This document shows positions 1 through 8,322 of a DNA stretch of 47,080 nt, piece after piece. The notes below the pieces were generated by a model, which searched no databases, was not told the origin of the DNA, and saw only the letters and a program-made list of their open reading frames with translations. Source of the stretch: an uncultured Rhodospirillaceae bacterium (GTDB lineage Bacteria > Pseudomonadota > Alphaproteobacteria > Rhodospirillales > Magnetospirillaceae); the NCBI GenBank assembly GCA_903941105.1, contig CAJANL010000001.1, forward strand, positions 1-47,080, read 5' to 3'. Within the stretch, counting starts at the first letter, position 1. Each line of letters opens with the position of its first letter. The position numbers and the translations under genes were made by a program.

Positions 1-531
1 CCGATCTCCCGCCCGCATTTCCTGGCGGGTGGGACGCCCGCGCTCCCGTCGTCGCTGTCGGACTGCGACCTCGCTCTCGTCGCGGCCCTGACGGACGGCC
101 TGGCACCGACGCCGCGGCCGTTCGCCGATCTGGGCCTGGCCGAGGACGAGGCCATCGCCCGCATCGGCGCCATGGTCGCGGGCGGCGTCATCCGTCGCTT
201 CGGTGTCGTGGTGCGGCATCATGAGTTGGGCTATCGCGCCAATGCCATGGCGGTGTGGGATGTGCCCGACGAGACGGTGTCCGAGGTTGGCCGCCGCCTC
301 GCCGCCGAGCCGGCGGTGACGCTGTGCTATCGTCGGCCGCGCCGCCTGCCCGATTGGCCCTACACCCTGTTCTGCATGATCCACGGCCGCGACCGTGCCG
401 CCGTCGAGGCCGGCATCGCCGCCATTCGCGACCGCGCCGGTATCGGCGACCTGCCCCACGCCGTGCTGTTTTCCACCCGACGCTTCAAGCAGACCGGCGC
501 CCGCTATGGACGGCGGGCGGCGGCTGGATAG
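1..531 (+). CDS. nirL: Siroheme decarboxylase subunit, NirL-like (5' partial)
   Basis: Partial gene; the reading frame is open from base 1 and the true start lies upstream. It encodes an Lrp/AsnC-fold subunit of the siroheme decarboxylase that converts siroheme to didecarboxysiroheme on the way to heme d1. Visible family marks are a winged-helix tail (VAGGVIRRFGVVVRHHELGY), the NAMAVWDVPD strand, and the CYRRPRRLPDWPYTLFCMIHGR block. The same marks recur in the third subunit (1025-1504), so this belongs to the NirL/NirH (AhbB-like) type. It could equally be the C-terminal half of a fused NirDL protein, which the window edge prevents me from deciding. It is followed by nirG, nirH, nirJ and nirN on the same strand. 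Confidence 0.85.
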   Translation, partial: PISRPHFLAGGTPALPSSLSDCDLALVAALTDGLAPTPRPFADLGLAEDEAIARIGAMVAGGVIRRFGVVVRHHELGYRANAMAVWDVPDETVSEVGRRLAAEPAVTLCYRRPRRLPDWPYTLFCMIHGRDRAAVEAGIAAIRDRAGIGDLPHAVLFSTRRFKQTGARYGRRAAAG

Positions 532-536
532 GATCT

Positions 537-550
537 TTGACCTCCGTCAA
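537..550. promoter_or_regulatory. FNR/NnrR-type palindrome upstream of nirG
   Basis: TTGACCTCCGTCAA is a perfect TTGAC-N4-GTCAA palindrome in the 53-base gap between the nirL-like gene and nirG. FNR, Dnr and NnrR regulators recognise this type of site. Its centre lies 41.5 bases before the A of the nirG start codon, the usual activator spacing to a transcript start. It may give the nirGHJN part its own promoter. Regulator identity is inferred. Confidence 0.6.
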
Positions 551-584
551 GTCCACAGCAAAGGGCGTATGGCATCCTCCGGCC

Positions 585-1028
585 ATGGATGAGATCGACC
601 GCGCCATCATCAACGGACTCCAGGGCGGCTTCCCGGTGTGCGAGCGGCCCTTCGCCGCCGCCGGCGCCGCCCTCGGCATCGGCGAAGCCGACCTGATCGC
701 CCGTCTGAAGCGCCTTGCCGCCGACGGGGTGATCAGCCGCTTCGGCCCCATGTGGCATGCCGAGAAGATGGGCGGCGGGCTGTCGCTCTGCGCCATGCAG
801 GTGCCAGCCGAACGCTTCGACGCGGTGGCGCTGGTGGTCAACGGCTTCCCCGAGGTGGCGCATAATTACGCCCGCGAGCACGCGCTGAACATGTGGTTCG
901 TCGTCGCCACCGAAAAGCGCGAGCGCATCGCCGAGGTGCTGACCGCCATTGAGGTCGAGACCGGCATTCCGGTCTACGACATGCCCAAGATCGAGGAATT
1001 CTTCGTCGGCCTGAGGTTCGACGCATGA
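585..1028 (+). CDS. nirG: Siroheme decarboxylase subunit NirG
   Basis: 147-residue Lrp/AsnC-family protein. N-terminal helix-turn-helix-like segment (residues about 1-60, ending GVISRFGPMWH), then a ferredoxin-like regulatory fold containing EVAHNYAREHALNMWFVVAT. That last motif is the AhbA/NirD/NirG-type signature, complementary to the NAM-VWDV type of the flanking subunits. Known role of the family: with partner subunits, removal of two acetate carboxyls from siroheme in heme d1 synthesis, in the cytoplasm. The ATG at 585 is chosen because the open frame upstream runs over the nirL-like gene; the ribosome site is poor. The stop overlaps nirH by four bases, so the two are coupled. Assignment as G rather than D rests on order. 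Confidence 0.88.
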   Translation: MDEIDRAIINGLQGGFPVCERPFAAAGAALGIGEADLIARLKRLAADGVISRFGPMWHAEKMGGGLSLCAMQVPAERFDAVALVVNGFPEVAHNYAREHALNMWFVVATEKRERIAEVLTAIEVETGIPVYDMPKIEEFFVGLRFDA

Positions 1029-1504
1029 TCGACGATATCGACCGCCGCATCGTCGTCGCCACCCAGGACGGCCTGCCGCTGGTGGAGCAGCCCTACCACG
1101 CCGTCGCCGAGGCGGTGGGCATTTCAGCCGACGAGGTGATGGCCCGCCTGACCCGGTTGTTGGAGGCGGGCGTGGTGCGGCGCATCGGCGTGGTGCCGAA
1201 CCATTACGCGCTGGGCTATCGCTTCAACGGCATGACGGTGTGGGACGTGGCCGACGAGGACATGGGCGAGGCCGGCCGGCGGGTGGGCGACCTGCCCTTC
1301 GTCAGCCATTGCTACCACCGGCCGCGCTTCCCTCCGGAATGGCCCTACAGCCTGTTCGCCATGGTGCACGGCCGCGATGCCGCCACCGCCGAGGGCCACG
1401 TCGCCGAGATCGCCCGTGTGCTGGGGCCGCTGTCGCGCCGCCATCTGGTGCTGTTCTCCACCCGCATCCTCAAGAAGACCGGCCTGCGCCTGTCGGGAGC
1501 CTGA
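1025..1504 (+). CDS. nirH: Siroheme decarboxylase subunit NirH
   Basis: 159-residue Lrp/AsnC-like protein beginning MIDDIDRRIVVATQDGLPLV. It carries VVRRIGVVPNHYALGYRFNG, MTVWDVADED, CYHRPRFPPEWPYSLFAMVH and the C-terminal HLVLFSTRILKKTGLRL. These match the first gene of the window closely, so the two are paralogues of the NirL/NirH (AhbB-like) kind, while NirG is the AhbA-like partner. Role: heterodimer or complex partner in siroheme decarboxylation for heme d1. It starts inside the last codons of nirG (ATGA overlap) and ends five bases before the nirJ start. Confidence 0.88.
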   Translation: MIDDIDRRIVVATQDGLPLVEQPYHAVAEAVGISADEVMARLTRLLEAGVVRRIGVVPNHYALGYRFNGMTVWDVADEDMGEAGRRVGDLPFVSHCYHRPRFPPEWPYSLFAMVHGRDAATAEGHVAEIARVLGPLSRRHLVLFSTRILKKTGLRLSGA

Positions 1505-1509
1505 AGCCC

Positions 1510-2637
1510 TTGTTCCGCGTTTCCCAGTTCATGCACGAGCTGCTTGCCCCCACGCCCGTCGGGCCGCACCGCAATCCGCCGGGGCCGGTGGTGATCTGGA
1601 ATTTGATCCGGCGCTGCAACCTGACCTGCAAGCACTGCTATTCCATCTCCACCGACAAGGATTTCCCCGGCGAGCTGTCCACCGACGAGGTCTTCCGGGT
1701 GATGGACGACCTCAAGGGCTTCCGGGTGCCGGTGCTGATCCTGTCGGGCGGCGAGCCTCTGCTGCGTCCCGACATTTTCGACATCGGCCGCCGCGCCAAG
1801 GCCATGGGCTTCTATGTCGGGCTGTCCACCAACGGCACCCTGATCGATGAGGCCATGGCGGCGCGCATCGGCGAGGTCGGCTTCGACTATGTCGGCATTA
1901 GCATCGACGGTATCGGCGCCACCCACGACAAGTTCCGCTGCCGTGACGGCGCCTTCGCCGAATCCATGGCCGGGGTTCGCTTCTGCCGCGCCCTGGGCGT
2001 CAAGGTCGGCCTGCGCTTCACCATGACCATGGACAACGCCGCCGAGCTGCCGCAGATGCTGGAGCTGCTGGAGGCCGAGCGCATCGGCAAGTTCTACTTC
2101 TCGCACCTCAACTATGCCGGGCGCGGCAACAAGAACCGCCTGGACGATGCCACCCTGGCCATCACCCGCAACGCCATGGACCTGCTGTTCGAGGCGGCGC
2201 GGAGGCACCCCGACTGGGAAGTCGTCACCGGCAACAACGACGCCGACGGCGCCTATTTCCTGTACTGGGTGCGCAAGCACATGCCCGACAAGGCCGACCA
2301 TATCGCCGCCAAGCTGAGGCAGTGGGGCGGCAATGCCTCGGGGGTCAATGTCGCCAACATCGACAACCTGGGCGAGGTCCATCCCGACACCATGTGGTGG
2401 CATTATCGCCTCGGCAATGTGCGCGACCGGCCGTTCTCCGCCATCTGGGCCGATACCTCCGACCCGCTGATGGCCGGCCTCAAGCGCCACCCGCGCGCCG
2501 TCGAGGGGCGCTGCGCCACCTGCGCCTGGCTCGAGTCCTGCAACGGCAATACCCGGGTGCGGGCGGAACGCACCACCGGCAACCCCTGGGCGGAGGACCC
2601 CGGCTGCTATCTGACGGACGAGGAGATCGCGGGATGA
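1510..2637 (+). CDS. nirJ: Heme d1 biosynthesis radical SAM protein NirJ
   Basis: 375-residue radical SAM enzyme that installs the C3/C8 oxo groups of heme d1 by removing propionates from didecarboxysiroheme. The SAM-binding cluster motif is CNLTCKHC (about residue 37 onward), followed by LILSGGEPLLRPD and STNGTLID. The C-terminus has a second Cys-rich SPASM-like site: CATCAWLESC, then GCYLTDEE. The start is taken as TTG at 1510, giving MFRVSQFMHELL, which resembles known NirJ N-termini and has GGAG about ten bases upstream; ATG at 1531 is the alternative. It follows nirH by five bases and overlaps the nirN start. Confidence 0.93.
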   Translation: MFRVSQFMHELLAPTPVGPHRNPPGPVVIWNLIRRCNLTCKHCYSISTDKDFPGELSTDEVFRVMDDLKGFRVPVLILSGGEPLLRPDIFDIGRRAKAMGFYVGLSTNGTLIDEAMAARIGEVGFDYVGISIDGIGATHDKFRCRDGAFAESMAGVRFCRALGVKVGLRFTMTMDNAAELPQMLELLEAERIGKFYFSHLNYAGRGNKNRLDDATLAITRNAMDLLFEAARRHPDWEVVTGNNDADGAYFLYWVRKHMPDKADHIAAKLRQWGGNASGVNVANIDNLGEVHPDTMWWHYRLGNVRDRPFSAIWADTSDPLMAGLKRHPRAVEGRCATCAWLESCNGNTRVRAERTTGNPWAEDPGCYLTDEEIAG

Positions 2638-4340
2638 GGCAACTGAAATCTCCCTCTCCTGGCGAAGCCGGGGGAGGGGAGGGGTGGGGGCCCAACGAGC
2701 GAAGCGAGGCGGGAGTTTTCCCGCCGGTACGCCATTCTCCGTGGACTTGCCGGGCGGCACCGCCCCCCTCACCCAACTCTCTCCCCCCGCAGGCGGGTGG
2801 AGAGGGCTTCAAAGTGTGGGCTGGAGTGGCGCTCCTCCTCCTGCTTGCCGTCCCCGCCGCCGCGTCCGAGGCGCCGCGCCTCTACACCGAGCACTGCGCC
2901 GCCTGTCACGGCGGCGATCGGTTGGGGGCCATCGGGCCGGCGCTGCTGCCCGAGAATCTGGGGCGGCTGAAGAAGACCGAGGCGGAAAGGGTCATCGCCG
3001 AGGGCCGTGCCGCCACCCAGATGCCCGGCCACAAGGACAAGCTCGACCCGCAGCAGATCAAGGCTCTGGCCGAGTACGTCTACACCCCGCTGCCGGCGGT
3101 GCCCTCTTGGGGCATGGCCGAGATCGAGGCCTCCCGCGTCGCCCATGTCGACCCCTCGACCCTGCCGGCCAAGCCGCAGTGGCAGGCCGACCCGCTCAAC
3201 CTGTTCACGGTGGTCGAGACCGGCGACCACCATGTCACCATCCTCGACGGCGACAGCTTCAAGCCGCTGGTCCGCTTCCCCAGCCGCTTCGCCCTGCATG
3301 GCGGCGCCAAGTACTCGCCGGACGGCCGCTTCGTCTATTTCGCCTCGCGCGATGGCTGGGTGTCGAAATACGACCTCTACAGCCTGCAGATGGTGGCCGA
3401 GGTGCGCGTCGGCGTGAACACCCGCAACGTCGCCGTCTCCCATGACGGCCGCCTGCTGATGGCCGGCAACATGCTGCCTCATTCCCTGGTGCTGCTGGAT
3501 GCCGCCGATCTGCGCCCCTTGCAGGTGATCCCGGTCACCGACAAGGACAAGACCATGAGTTCGCGGGTGTCGGCGGTCTACACCGCGCCGACGCGGGGCA
3601 GTTTCGTGGCGGCCTTGAAGGACATCAAGGAAATCTGGGAGATTCCCTACGGCAAGGGCGCCGGCCCCAACTTCAACGGTTGGGTCCACTCGCACGAGTT
3701 CGGCGAGGGTGTCGGCGAGCCGGCCGTGCGCACCACCACCGAGGACTACCTCGACGACTTTTTCTTCGACGCCACCTACGAGCGGGTGATGGGCGCCTCG
3801 CGCGACGGCAGGAAGGGGCTGGTCTACGACCTCGACATCAAGCGCAAGGTGGCCGAGATCGACCTGCCCGGCATGCCGCATCTCGGTTCGGGCATCATCT
3901 TTAGCCGCGAGGGCCGCCAGTACATGGCGACGCCACACCTCAAGGAGGCGGTGGTCAGCATCATCGACATGGCCACCTGGAAGACCGTCAAGCGCATCGA
4001 GACGCTGGGGCCGGGCTTCTTCATGCGCAGCCACGAGAACACCCCCTTCGCCTGGATCGACGTTTCCATGGGCAAGGACAAGGACGCCATCCAGGTCATC
4101 GACCTGCGGGCGCTGGAGATCGTCAGAACCCTGCGGCCGGCACCGGGGCGGACCACGGCGCATGCCGAGTTCGACCGCTCGGGCCGCCACGTGCTGATCT
4201 CGGTGATGGAGGCCGAGGGCGAGTTGATCGTCTTCGACGCCGCCAGCTTCGCCGAGGTGGCGCGAATGCCCATGAAGCGCCCGGTGGGCAAATACAACGT
4301 CTTCAACAAGATCAATTATTCCAGCGGCACCAGTCATTGA
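2634..4340 (+). CDS. nirN: NirN-type c/d1 protein, dihydro-heme d1 dehydrogenase
   Basis: Periplasmic protein with an N-terminal cytochrome c domain (heme site CAACH in EHCAACHGGD) and a C-terminal eight-bladed heme d1 propeller, with NIrS-like phrases such as NLFTVVETGDHHVTILDGDS and KRPVGKYNVFNKINYS. NirN oxidises dihydro-heme d1 to heme d1 in the last synthesis step. The cytochrome c domain separates it from NirF. ATG 2634 overlaps the nirJ stop and has AGGAG eight bases before it. From there about 60 residues (2650-2810) are translated palindromic-repeat DNA before the hydrophobic core VWAGVALLLLLAVPAAASEA. GTG 2814, just after the repeat, would give a normal short signal peptide and a 508-residue protein; it is the realistic alternative start. 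Confidence 0.87.
   Translation: MRQLKSPSPGEAGGGEGWGPNERSEAGVFPPVRHSPWTCRAAPPPSPNSLPPQAGGEGFKVWAGVALLLLLAVPAAASEAPRLYTEHCAACHGGDRLGAIGPALLPENLGRLKKTEAERVIAEGRAATQMPGHKDKLDPQQIKALAEYVYTPLPAVPSWGMAEIEASRVAHVDPSTLPAKPQWQADPLNLFTVVETGDHHVTILDGDSFKPLVRFPSRFALHGGAKYSPDGRFVYFASRDGWVSKYDLYSLQMVAEVRVGVNTRNVAVSHDGRLLMAGNMLPHSLVLLDAADLRPLQVIPVTDKDKTMSSRVSAVYTAPTRGSFVAALKDIKEIWEIPYGKGAGPNFNGWVHSHEFGEGVGEPAVRTTTEDYLDDFFFDATYERVMGASRDGRKGLVYDLDIKRKVAEIDLPGMPHLGSGIIFSREGRQYMATPHLKEAVVSIIDMATWKTVKRIETLGPGFFMRSHENTPFAWIDVSMGKDKDAIQVIDLRALEIVRTLRPAPGRTTAHAEFDRSGRHVLISVMEAEGELIVFDAASFAEVARMPMKRPVGKYNVFNKINYSSGTSH
2650..2810. repeat. Palindromic repeat inserted at the 5' end of nirN
   Basis: Two G/C-rich hairpins in inverted orientation: TCTCCTGGCGAAGCCGGGGG near 2654-2675 followed by GGGAGGGGTGGGGGCCC, and CCCCCTCACCC followed by CTCTCCCCCCGCAGGCGGG near 2780-2800. 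This is the shape of a REP/BIME-like interspersed element common in proteobacterial genomes. It lies between the nirJ stop and the NirN signal-peptide core and remains in frame. Confidence 0.65.
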
Positions 4341-4367
4341 TGCCGGGAACACCGGCGTCCAGCCCGC

Positions 4368-4381
4368 TTGCATGGATGCAA
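4368..4381. promoter_or_regulatory. TTGCAT-GG-ATGCAA palindrome after nirN
   Basis: Short perfect dyad, 28 bases after the nirN stop and within 4341-4513. The rest of that gap shows a weak GCCGG/CCGGC hairpin at 4342-4356 and no gene. It could be an operator for the following ORF/hupUV unit or chance; no regulator can be named. Confidence 0.2.
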
Positions 4382-4513
4382 ATGGTTAGGTCGCCACTCA
4401 ACCATTGGCACCTCGAATGGGATGCGGTATGAGAATGTAGGGTTCGGGGCGCGGTCCGCAGGGATTCGGGGACGTCGCCAGAGAAGACGTTACCGTCCAG
4501 AAGGACCGTCGCC

Positions 4514-4732
4514 ATGTTCAGTGCCTCAGAGCTAGGCTTATCCGACGCGTCGCTGTTGTTGCGGCGCACCCAGCAATTCCACCGCCTCGCCGGCCATTTG
4601 CGCGCCCTGGGCAAGGCCGCCGCCGCCAAGCAGGGGATCGGCCCGGTGGAATTCGACAACATCACCACCACCCGCATCACCGCCGTCCTGCCCAGCCGCG
4701 TCGACGAACTCTGTGGCAAGCTGCTGGGGTAG
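4514..4732 (+). CDS. Small hypothetical protein upstream of hupU
   Basis: 72-residue ORF, MFSASELGLSDASLLLRRTQ..., with an AGAAGGA ribosome site about eight bases before the ATG. It is a soluble, Ala/Leu/Arg-rich helical sequence with no signal peptide or motif I recognise. It ends 63 bases before hupU on the same strand. Without it, 4341-4795 would be empty of genes. It may be a real small gene or chance coding in GC-rich DNA; a match in related genomes would decide. Confidence 0.4.
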   Translation: MFSASELGLSDASLLLRRTQQFHRLAGHLRALGKAAAAKQGIGPVEFDNITTTRITAVLPSRVDELCGKLLG

Positions 4733-4795
4733 GGGGCGTCTCGAAGGGTGGCTCGCCGCTTGCCTCGGTCGCCCGGCCCAGCCTAAAGTTACAGC

Positions 4796-5797
4796 ATGAA
4801 GACTCCTTTCACCGTGCTCTGGCTGCAGGCCGGCAGTTGCGGCGGCTGCACCATGTCGGCGCTGGCCGCCGAGGATGTCGGGCTGGTCAAGACCCTGGCG
4901 CGGTTCGGCATCCGCCTGCTGTGGCATCCCGCCTTGTCCGAGGAGAGCGGTGCCGAGGCGCTGGCCATCCTGTCCGCTGTGGCCGAGGGCCGCACCGCCC
5001 TCGACTGCCTGTGCGTCGAGGGGGCGGTGATGACCGGCCCCAACGGATCGGGGCGATTCCAGATGCTGTCGGGCAGCGGCCGGCCCACGAAGGATTGGGT
5101 GACGGAGCTGGCGGCGCGGGCGCGCTACGTCCTGGCGGTGGGCAGTTGCGCCGCCTTTGGCGGCATGCCGGCCGGCGCGGACATGGGCGCCATCGGGCTG
5201 CAATGGGCCGGATGGGAGAGGGGCGGCGCCCTGGGCGAGACCTTCCGCTCTCAAGCAGGCCTGCCGGTGATCAACGCCGCCGGCTGTGCGCCGCATCCCG
5301 GTTGGGTGGTGGAGACGTTGGCCGCCCTGGCGCTGGGCGACTTCACCCATGACAACCTCGACGCCCTGGCACGGCCGCGCGCCTTCGCCGACCATCTGGC
5401 GCATCACGGCTGCGGCCGCAACGAGTTCTATGAGTTCAAGGCCAGCGCCGCGCGCCACTCCGACCGCGGCTGCCTGATGGAGAACCTGGGCTGCAAGGCG
5501 ACCCAGGCGCCGGGGGACTGCAACCTGCGGCGCTGGAACGGCGGCGGTTCTTGTACCGATGGCGGTTTTGCCTGCATCAACTGCACCTCGCCCGGCTTCG
5601 AGGAGCCCGGCGCCCCCTTCCTGGAGACACCCAAGCTGGCCGGCATCCCGGTGGGCCTACCGGTGGATATGCCCAAGGCGTGGTTCGTGGCGCTGGCGGC
5701 CCTGTCCAAGTCGGCGACGCCACAGCGGGTGCGGGCCAATGCCCACGCCGACCACGTGGTGGTTCCCCCTGCCCGCAAGGCGCCCAAGACGCCATGA
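4796..5797 (+). CDS. hupU: Regulatory [NiFe] hydrogenase small subunit HupU
   Basis: 333-residue iron-sulfur subunit of an H2-sensing hydrogenase. It starts directly with the proximal cluster motif (QAGSCGGCTMSA, Cys15 and Cys18), with further proximal ligands in VGSCAAFGG and NAAGCAPHPGW. Medial and distal cluster ligands are in HHGCGRNEFYEF, GCLMENLGCKA, GDCNLRRW and FACINCTSPGF. There is no Tat signal peptide, so the protein stays in the cytoplasm, as expected for HupU/HoxB sensors rather than energy-conserving uptake enzymes. Its stop overlaps the hupV start (ATGA). A HupT/HoxJ kinase and HupR/HoxA regulator would be expected for signalling, but neither is in this window. Confidence 0.88.
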   Translation: MKTPFTVLWLQAGSCGGCTMSALAAEDVGLVKTLARFGIRLLWHPALSEESGAEALAILSAVAEGRTALDCLCVEGAVMTGPNGSGRFQMLSGSGRPTKDWVTELAARARYVLAVGSCAAFGGMPAGADMGAIGLQWAGWERGGALGETFRSQAGLPVINAAGCAPHPGWVVETLAALALGDFTHDNLDALARPRAFADHLAHHGCGRNEFYEFKASAARHSDRGCLMENLGCKATQAPGDCNLRRWNGGGSCTDGGFACINCTSPGFEEPGAPFLETPKLAGIPVGLPVDMPKAWFVALAALSKSATPQRVRANAHADHVVVPPARKAPKTP

Positions 5798-7230
5798 CCA
5801 CCTCTCGCCTCATCGTCGGGCCGTTCAACCGCGTCGAGGGTGACCTTGAGGTGACGCTCGACATCGCCGATGGCGTGGTGCGCGAGGCCCGCGTCGGCGC
5901 CACCCTGTTCCGTGGCTTCGAGATACTGCTGCGCGGCCGGCCGGCGCTCGACGCCCTGGTGGTGGCGCCGCGCATTTGCGGCATCTGTTCGGTGTCGCAA
6001 TCCACCGCCGCCGCCCGCCTGCTCGCCGCCTCGGCCGGCGCCGACGCGCCCCCCAATGGGCGGCTGGCCGCCGATCTGGTGCTGGCGGCCGAGAACGTCG
6101 CCGATCACCTGACCCACTTCGTGCTGTTCTTCATGCCCGACTTCGCCCGCGCCTGCTATGCCGGCCACCCGTGGCACGCGACAGCCCTCCGCCGTTTCGC
6201 CGCCATGGAGGGCGAGGCAACCCGTCGCCTGCTGCCGGCCCGCGCCCGCTTCCTGCATCTGATGGGGCTGCTGGCCGGCAAGTGGCCGCATTCTCTGGCG
6301 CTGCAACCGGGCGGCACCACCAAGGCGGTGGACGCGGCCGAGCGGATTCGCTTGCTGTCGATCCTGGCCGAATTCCGCGAGTTTGTGGAGGAGGCGGTGT
6401 TCGCCGACCGGCTGGAGCGCATCGCCGCCCTCGATTCGCCCGACGCGCTGGCCGCCTGGGCCGACGAAATGCCGGCGGAGACGGGCGATTTCCGCCTGTT
6501 CCTGCACATCGCCCAGGACCTTGGCCTGGCGTCCCTGGGCAAGGGGCCGCGGCTGCTGCTGTCATCGGGCAGCTTCGGGCTGTTCCGCTCCGGGGTGTGG
6601 GGCGGCGCGGGTGAGCCGGTGCCGTTCGACCCCGCCTCGGTGGTCGAGGATACCGCCAGCGCCTGGCTGGCCGGGCCGGCGGCGCACCCCTCGTCCGGCA
6701 CTACGGTGCCTTTGCCCGACAAGGAGGGCGCCTATACCTGGTGCAAGGCGCCGCGCCTCGACGGCCGCGTCGCCGAAGTGGGAGCGCTGGCCCGCCAGGC
6801 GGTGGACGGCCATCCCCTGGTTCGTGCCCTGGCGGCGGAGGGCGGCAGCGTACTGGCCCGTGTGGTGGCCCGCCTGCTCGAAGTGGCCCGCCTGCTGCCG
6901 GCCATGGAGGCGTGGGTCAAGGCACTGCGGCCCGGAGAGCCGTTCTGCACCGCCACGGCGGGCTTCGCCGACGGTCCGGCGGCGGGGTTGGTGGAAGCGG
7001 CACGTGGCACCCTGGGCCACTGGGCCACCCTGAGCGGCGACCACATCGCCGGCTATCAGGTGGTCGCCCCCACCACGTGGAACTTCTCGCCGCGCGACGC
7101 CGAGGGTCACCCCGGCGCCCTGGAAGCAGCCCTCGCCGGCACCCCGGTGCTCCCCGGCGAAACCACCCCGGTGGCGGTACAGCACGTGGTCCGCTCGTTC
7201 GATCCCTGCATGGTCTGCACGGTGCACTGA
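5794..7230 (+). CDS. hupV: Regulatory [NiFe] hydrogenase large subunit HupV
   Basis: 478-residue catalytic subunit with the Ni-Fe ligand motifs RICGICSVSQ (L1) near residue 64 and DPCMVCTVH (L2) at the very C-terminus. The protein ends at the His of L2, so there is no C-terminal extension for an endopeptidase to remove; this is typical of HupV/HoxC sensors. It senses H2 together with HupU. The start overlaps the hupU stop. The final 24 bases recur, with two mismatches, at 9940-9963 next to an integrase remnant, so the gene end may have served as an integration site. Downstream genes are unrelated to hydrogenase. Confidence 0.9.
   Translation: MTTSRLIVGPFNRVEGDLEVTLDIADGVVREARVGATLFRGFEILLRGRPALDALVVAPRICGICSVSQSTAAARLLAASAGADAPPNGRLAADLVLAAENVADHLTHFVLFFMPDFARACYAGHPWHATALRRFAAMEGEATRRLLPARARFLHLMGLLAGKWPHSLALQPGGTTKAVDAAERIRLLSILAEFREFVEEAVFADRLERIAALDSPDALAAWADEMPAETGDFRLFLHIAQDLGLASLGKGPRLLLSSGSFGLFRSGVWGGAGEPVPFDPASVVEDTASAWLAGPAAHPSSGTTVPLPDKEGAYTWCKAPRLDGRVAEVGALARQAVDGHPLVRALAAEGGSVLARVVARLLEVARLLPAMEAWVKALRPGEPFCTATAGFADGPAAGLVEAARGTLGHWATLSGDHIAGYQVVAPTTWNFSPRDAEGHPGALEAALAGTPVLPGETTPVAVQHVVRSFDPCMVCTVH
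7207..7230 (+). repeat. Direct repeat copy 1 (hupV 3' end, possible attL)
   Basis: TGCATGGTCTGCACGGTGCA followed by CTGA. The copy at 9940-9963 matches at 22 of 24 bases, including a 12-base exact core TGCATGGTCTGC, and also ends in TGA. The interval 7231-9939 holds the PRODH and GNAT genes and an integrase scrap. Confidence 0.5.
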
Positions 7231-7452
7231 TTTTTCTGTGAGCGATGCCGCAGGGTTAAGGGGCGTGTCCCAACATCCGTCCACCATGCGTCCATTATGG
7301 ATCGCTGTAGACGCACTCATCCCTGCAGCCCGCATTCTGCCGATTTTTTGGCGGCTTTGACCGGATTGCGCCCGTCCACGCCTTCGGGGATGACGTCGCA
7401 ACGCCAGAAAGCCGTCGGACGCAGGCAATGCGTGTACGGATTAGGGGGCTCG

Positions 7453-8322
7453 TCACATATGTACGTCCTCGCCGCGAAAGCCCGACAGACCGGCACAAAC
7501 ATCGCGAAACGCCCACCAAGCGATGCGGGGGTTCTTTCGCACTTGTGTCATGGCATAGGGTAGCCAGGCGGTGCCGTAGGGGACGTACAACCGCACCGGA
7601 GCCCCTTCCGCCCGTGCCACGGCAAGCGCGTGGCGCATCGGCAGGCCGAACAAGAGTTCGGCCTCCGCAGCGATGCCGGCACTCCGCAGGCGGGCCAGGG
7701 AGGTGCGAAGCAGGGCCGGGTCGTGGGTGGCAACGGCGACTTGACGGGCGCCCACCCGCACCAAGCGATCGACGACGTCGAAGAACCCTTCGCTTGGGTC
7801 CAGTTGTGTCTCCGAATGATCCGCCCATTGCCCCTTGACTACCCGCACCCTGAGCCCCGCTTCCACGGCCTGCTCAGCGTCGGCGAGGCTCCGGCGCCAT
7901 CGCCCCGGAATGGTGCACCCATATCGGCCGGCGTGGCGAGGCAGGCACTGACGCATCAGGGCGAATGTGGCGTCGGCGGTATCCACGCCCAGCGAGTCGA
8001 AATGAATGGCTACGGCTGGCGGAACCGCTCGCTCCAGGATGCGGTCGAGCATCTTGGGGGAGAACTGCAGGTCCGGAGCCTTGACGGACAGGTAACAGTC
8101 GCCGCCCGCACTGGCGATGGCGTCGACGGTCGCCAGGTAACGCGAGAGATTATCCTCGGCAGTGCTGTCGTCGCCGTTCCAGCAGCAAATGGTCGAGGCA
8201 ATCCCTTGCCGTTCGATCGACCGGCAAACGGCCAGCGCGTCCGCCAGGGCCGGCCCCGCCACATAGGGGCGCGCGGCCCGGCGCATCAGCGCCCAGAACA
8301 AGGCGCTCAACGGCTTTTGCAT
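7453..8322 (-). CDS. Proline dehydrogenase (PRODH) family protein
   Basis: 289-residue TIM-barrel protein of the FAD-dependent proline dehydrogenase family. Visible family strands in order: SIERQGIASTICCWNGDD, AIHFDSLG, LRVRVVKGQWAD, QVAVATHDPALL, AELLFGLPMRHAL, and VRLYVPYGTAWLPYAMTQVR, the last being the region that binds proline or flavin in PRODH. It is a stand-alone domain without the P5C dehydrogenase half found in PutA. The start ATG at 8322 lies 16 bases inside the end of the upstream acetyltransferase gene, so the two are cotranscribed. The substrate could be proline or a related imino acid. The gene pair sits between the two direct repeats. Confidence 0.75.
   Translation of the reverse strand: MQKPLSALFWALMRRAARPYVAGPALADALAVCRSIERQGIASTICCWNGDDSTAEDNLSRYLATVDAIASAGGDCYLSVKAPDLQFSPKMLDRILERAVPPAVAIHFDSLGVDTADATFALMRQCLPRHAGRYGCTIPGRWRRSLADAEQAVEAGLRVRVVKGQWADHSETQLDPSEGFFDVVDRLVRVGARQVAVATHDPALLRTSLARLRSAGIAAEAELLFGLPMRHALAVARAEGAPVRLYVPYGTAWLPYAMTQVRKNPRIAWWAFRDVCAGLSGFRGEDVHM

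Noticed and set aside
2769-4373. 534-codon antisense ORF over nirN
   Set aside because: Shadow of the d1 propeller frame; no recognisable protein.
7297-7563. 88-codon ORF downstream of hupV
   Set aside because: Overlaps the 3' end of the PRODH-type gene on the other strand, has no ribosome site or family match; 7231-7452 appears non-coding.
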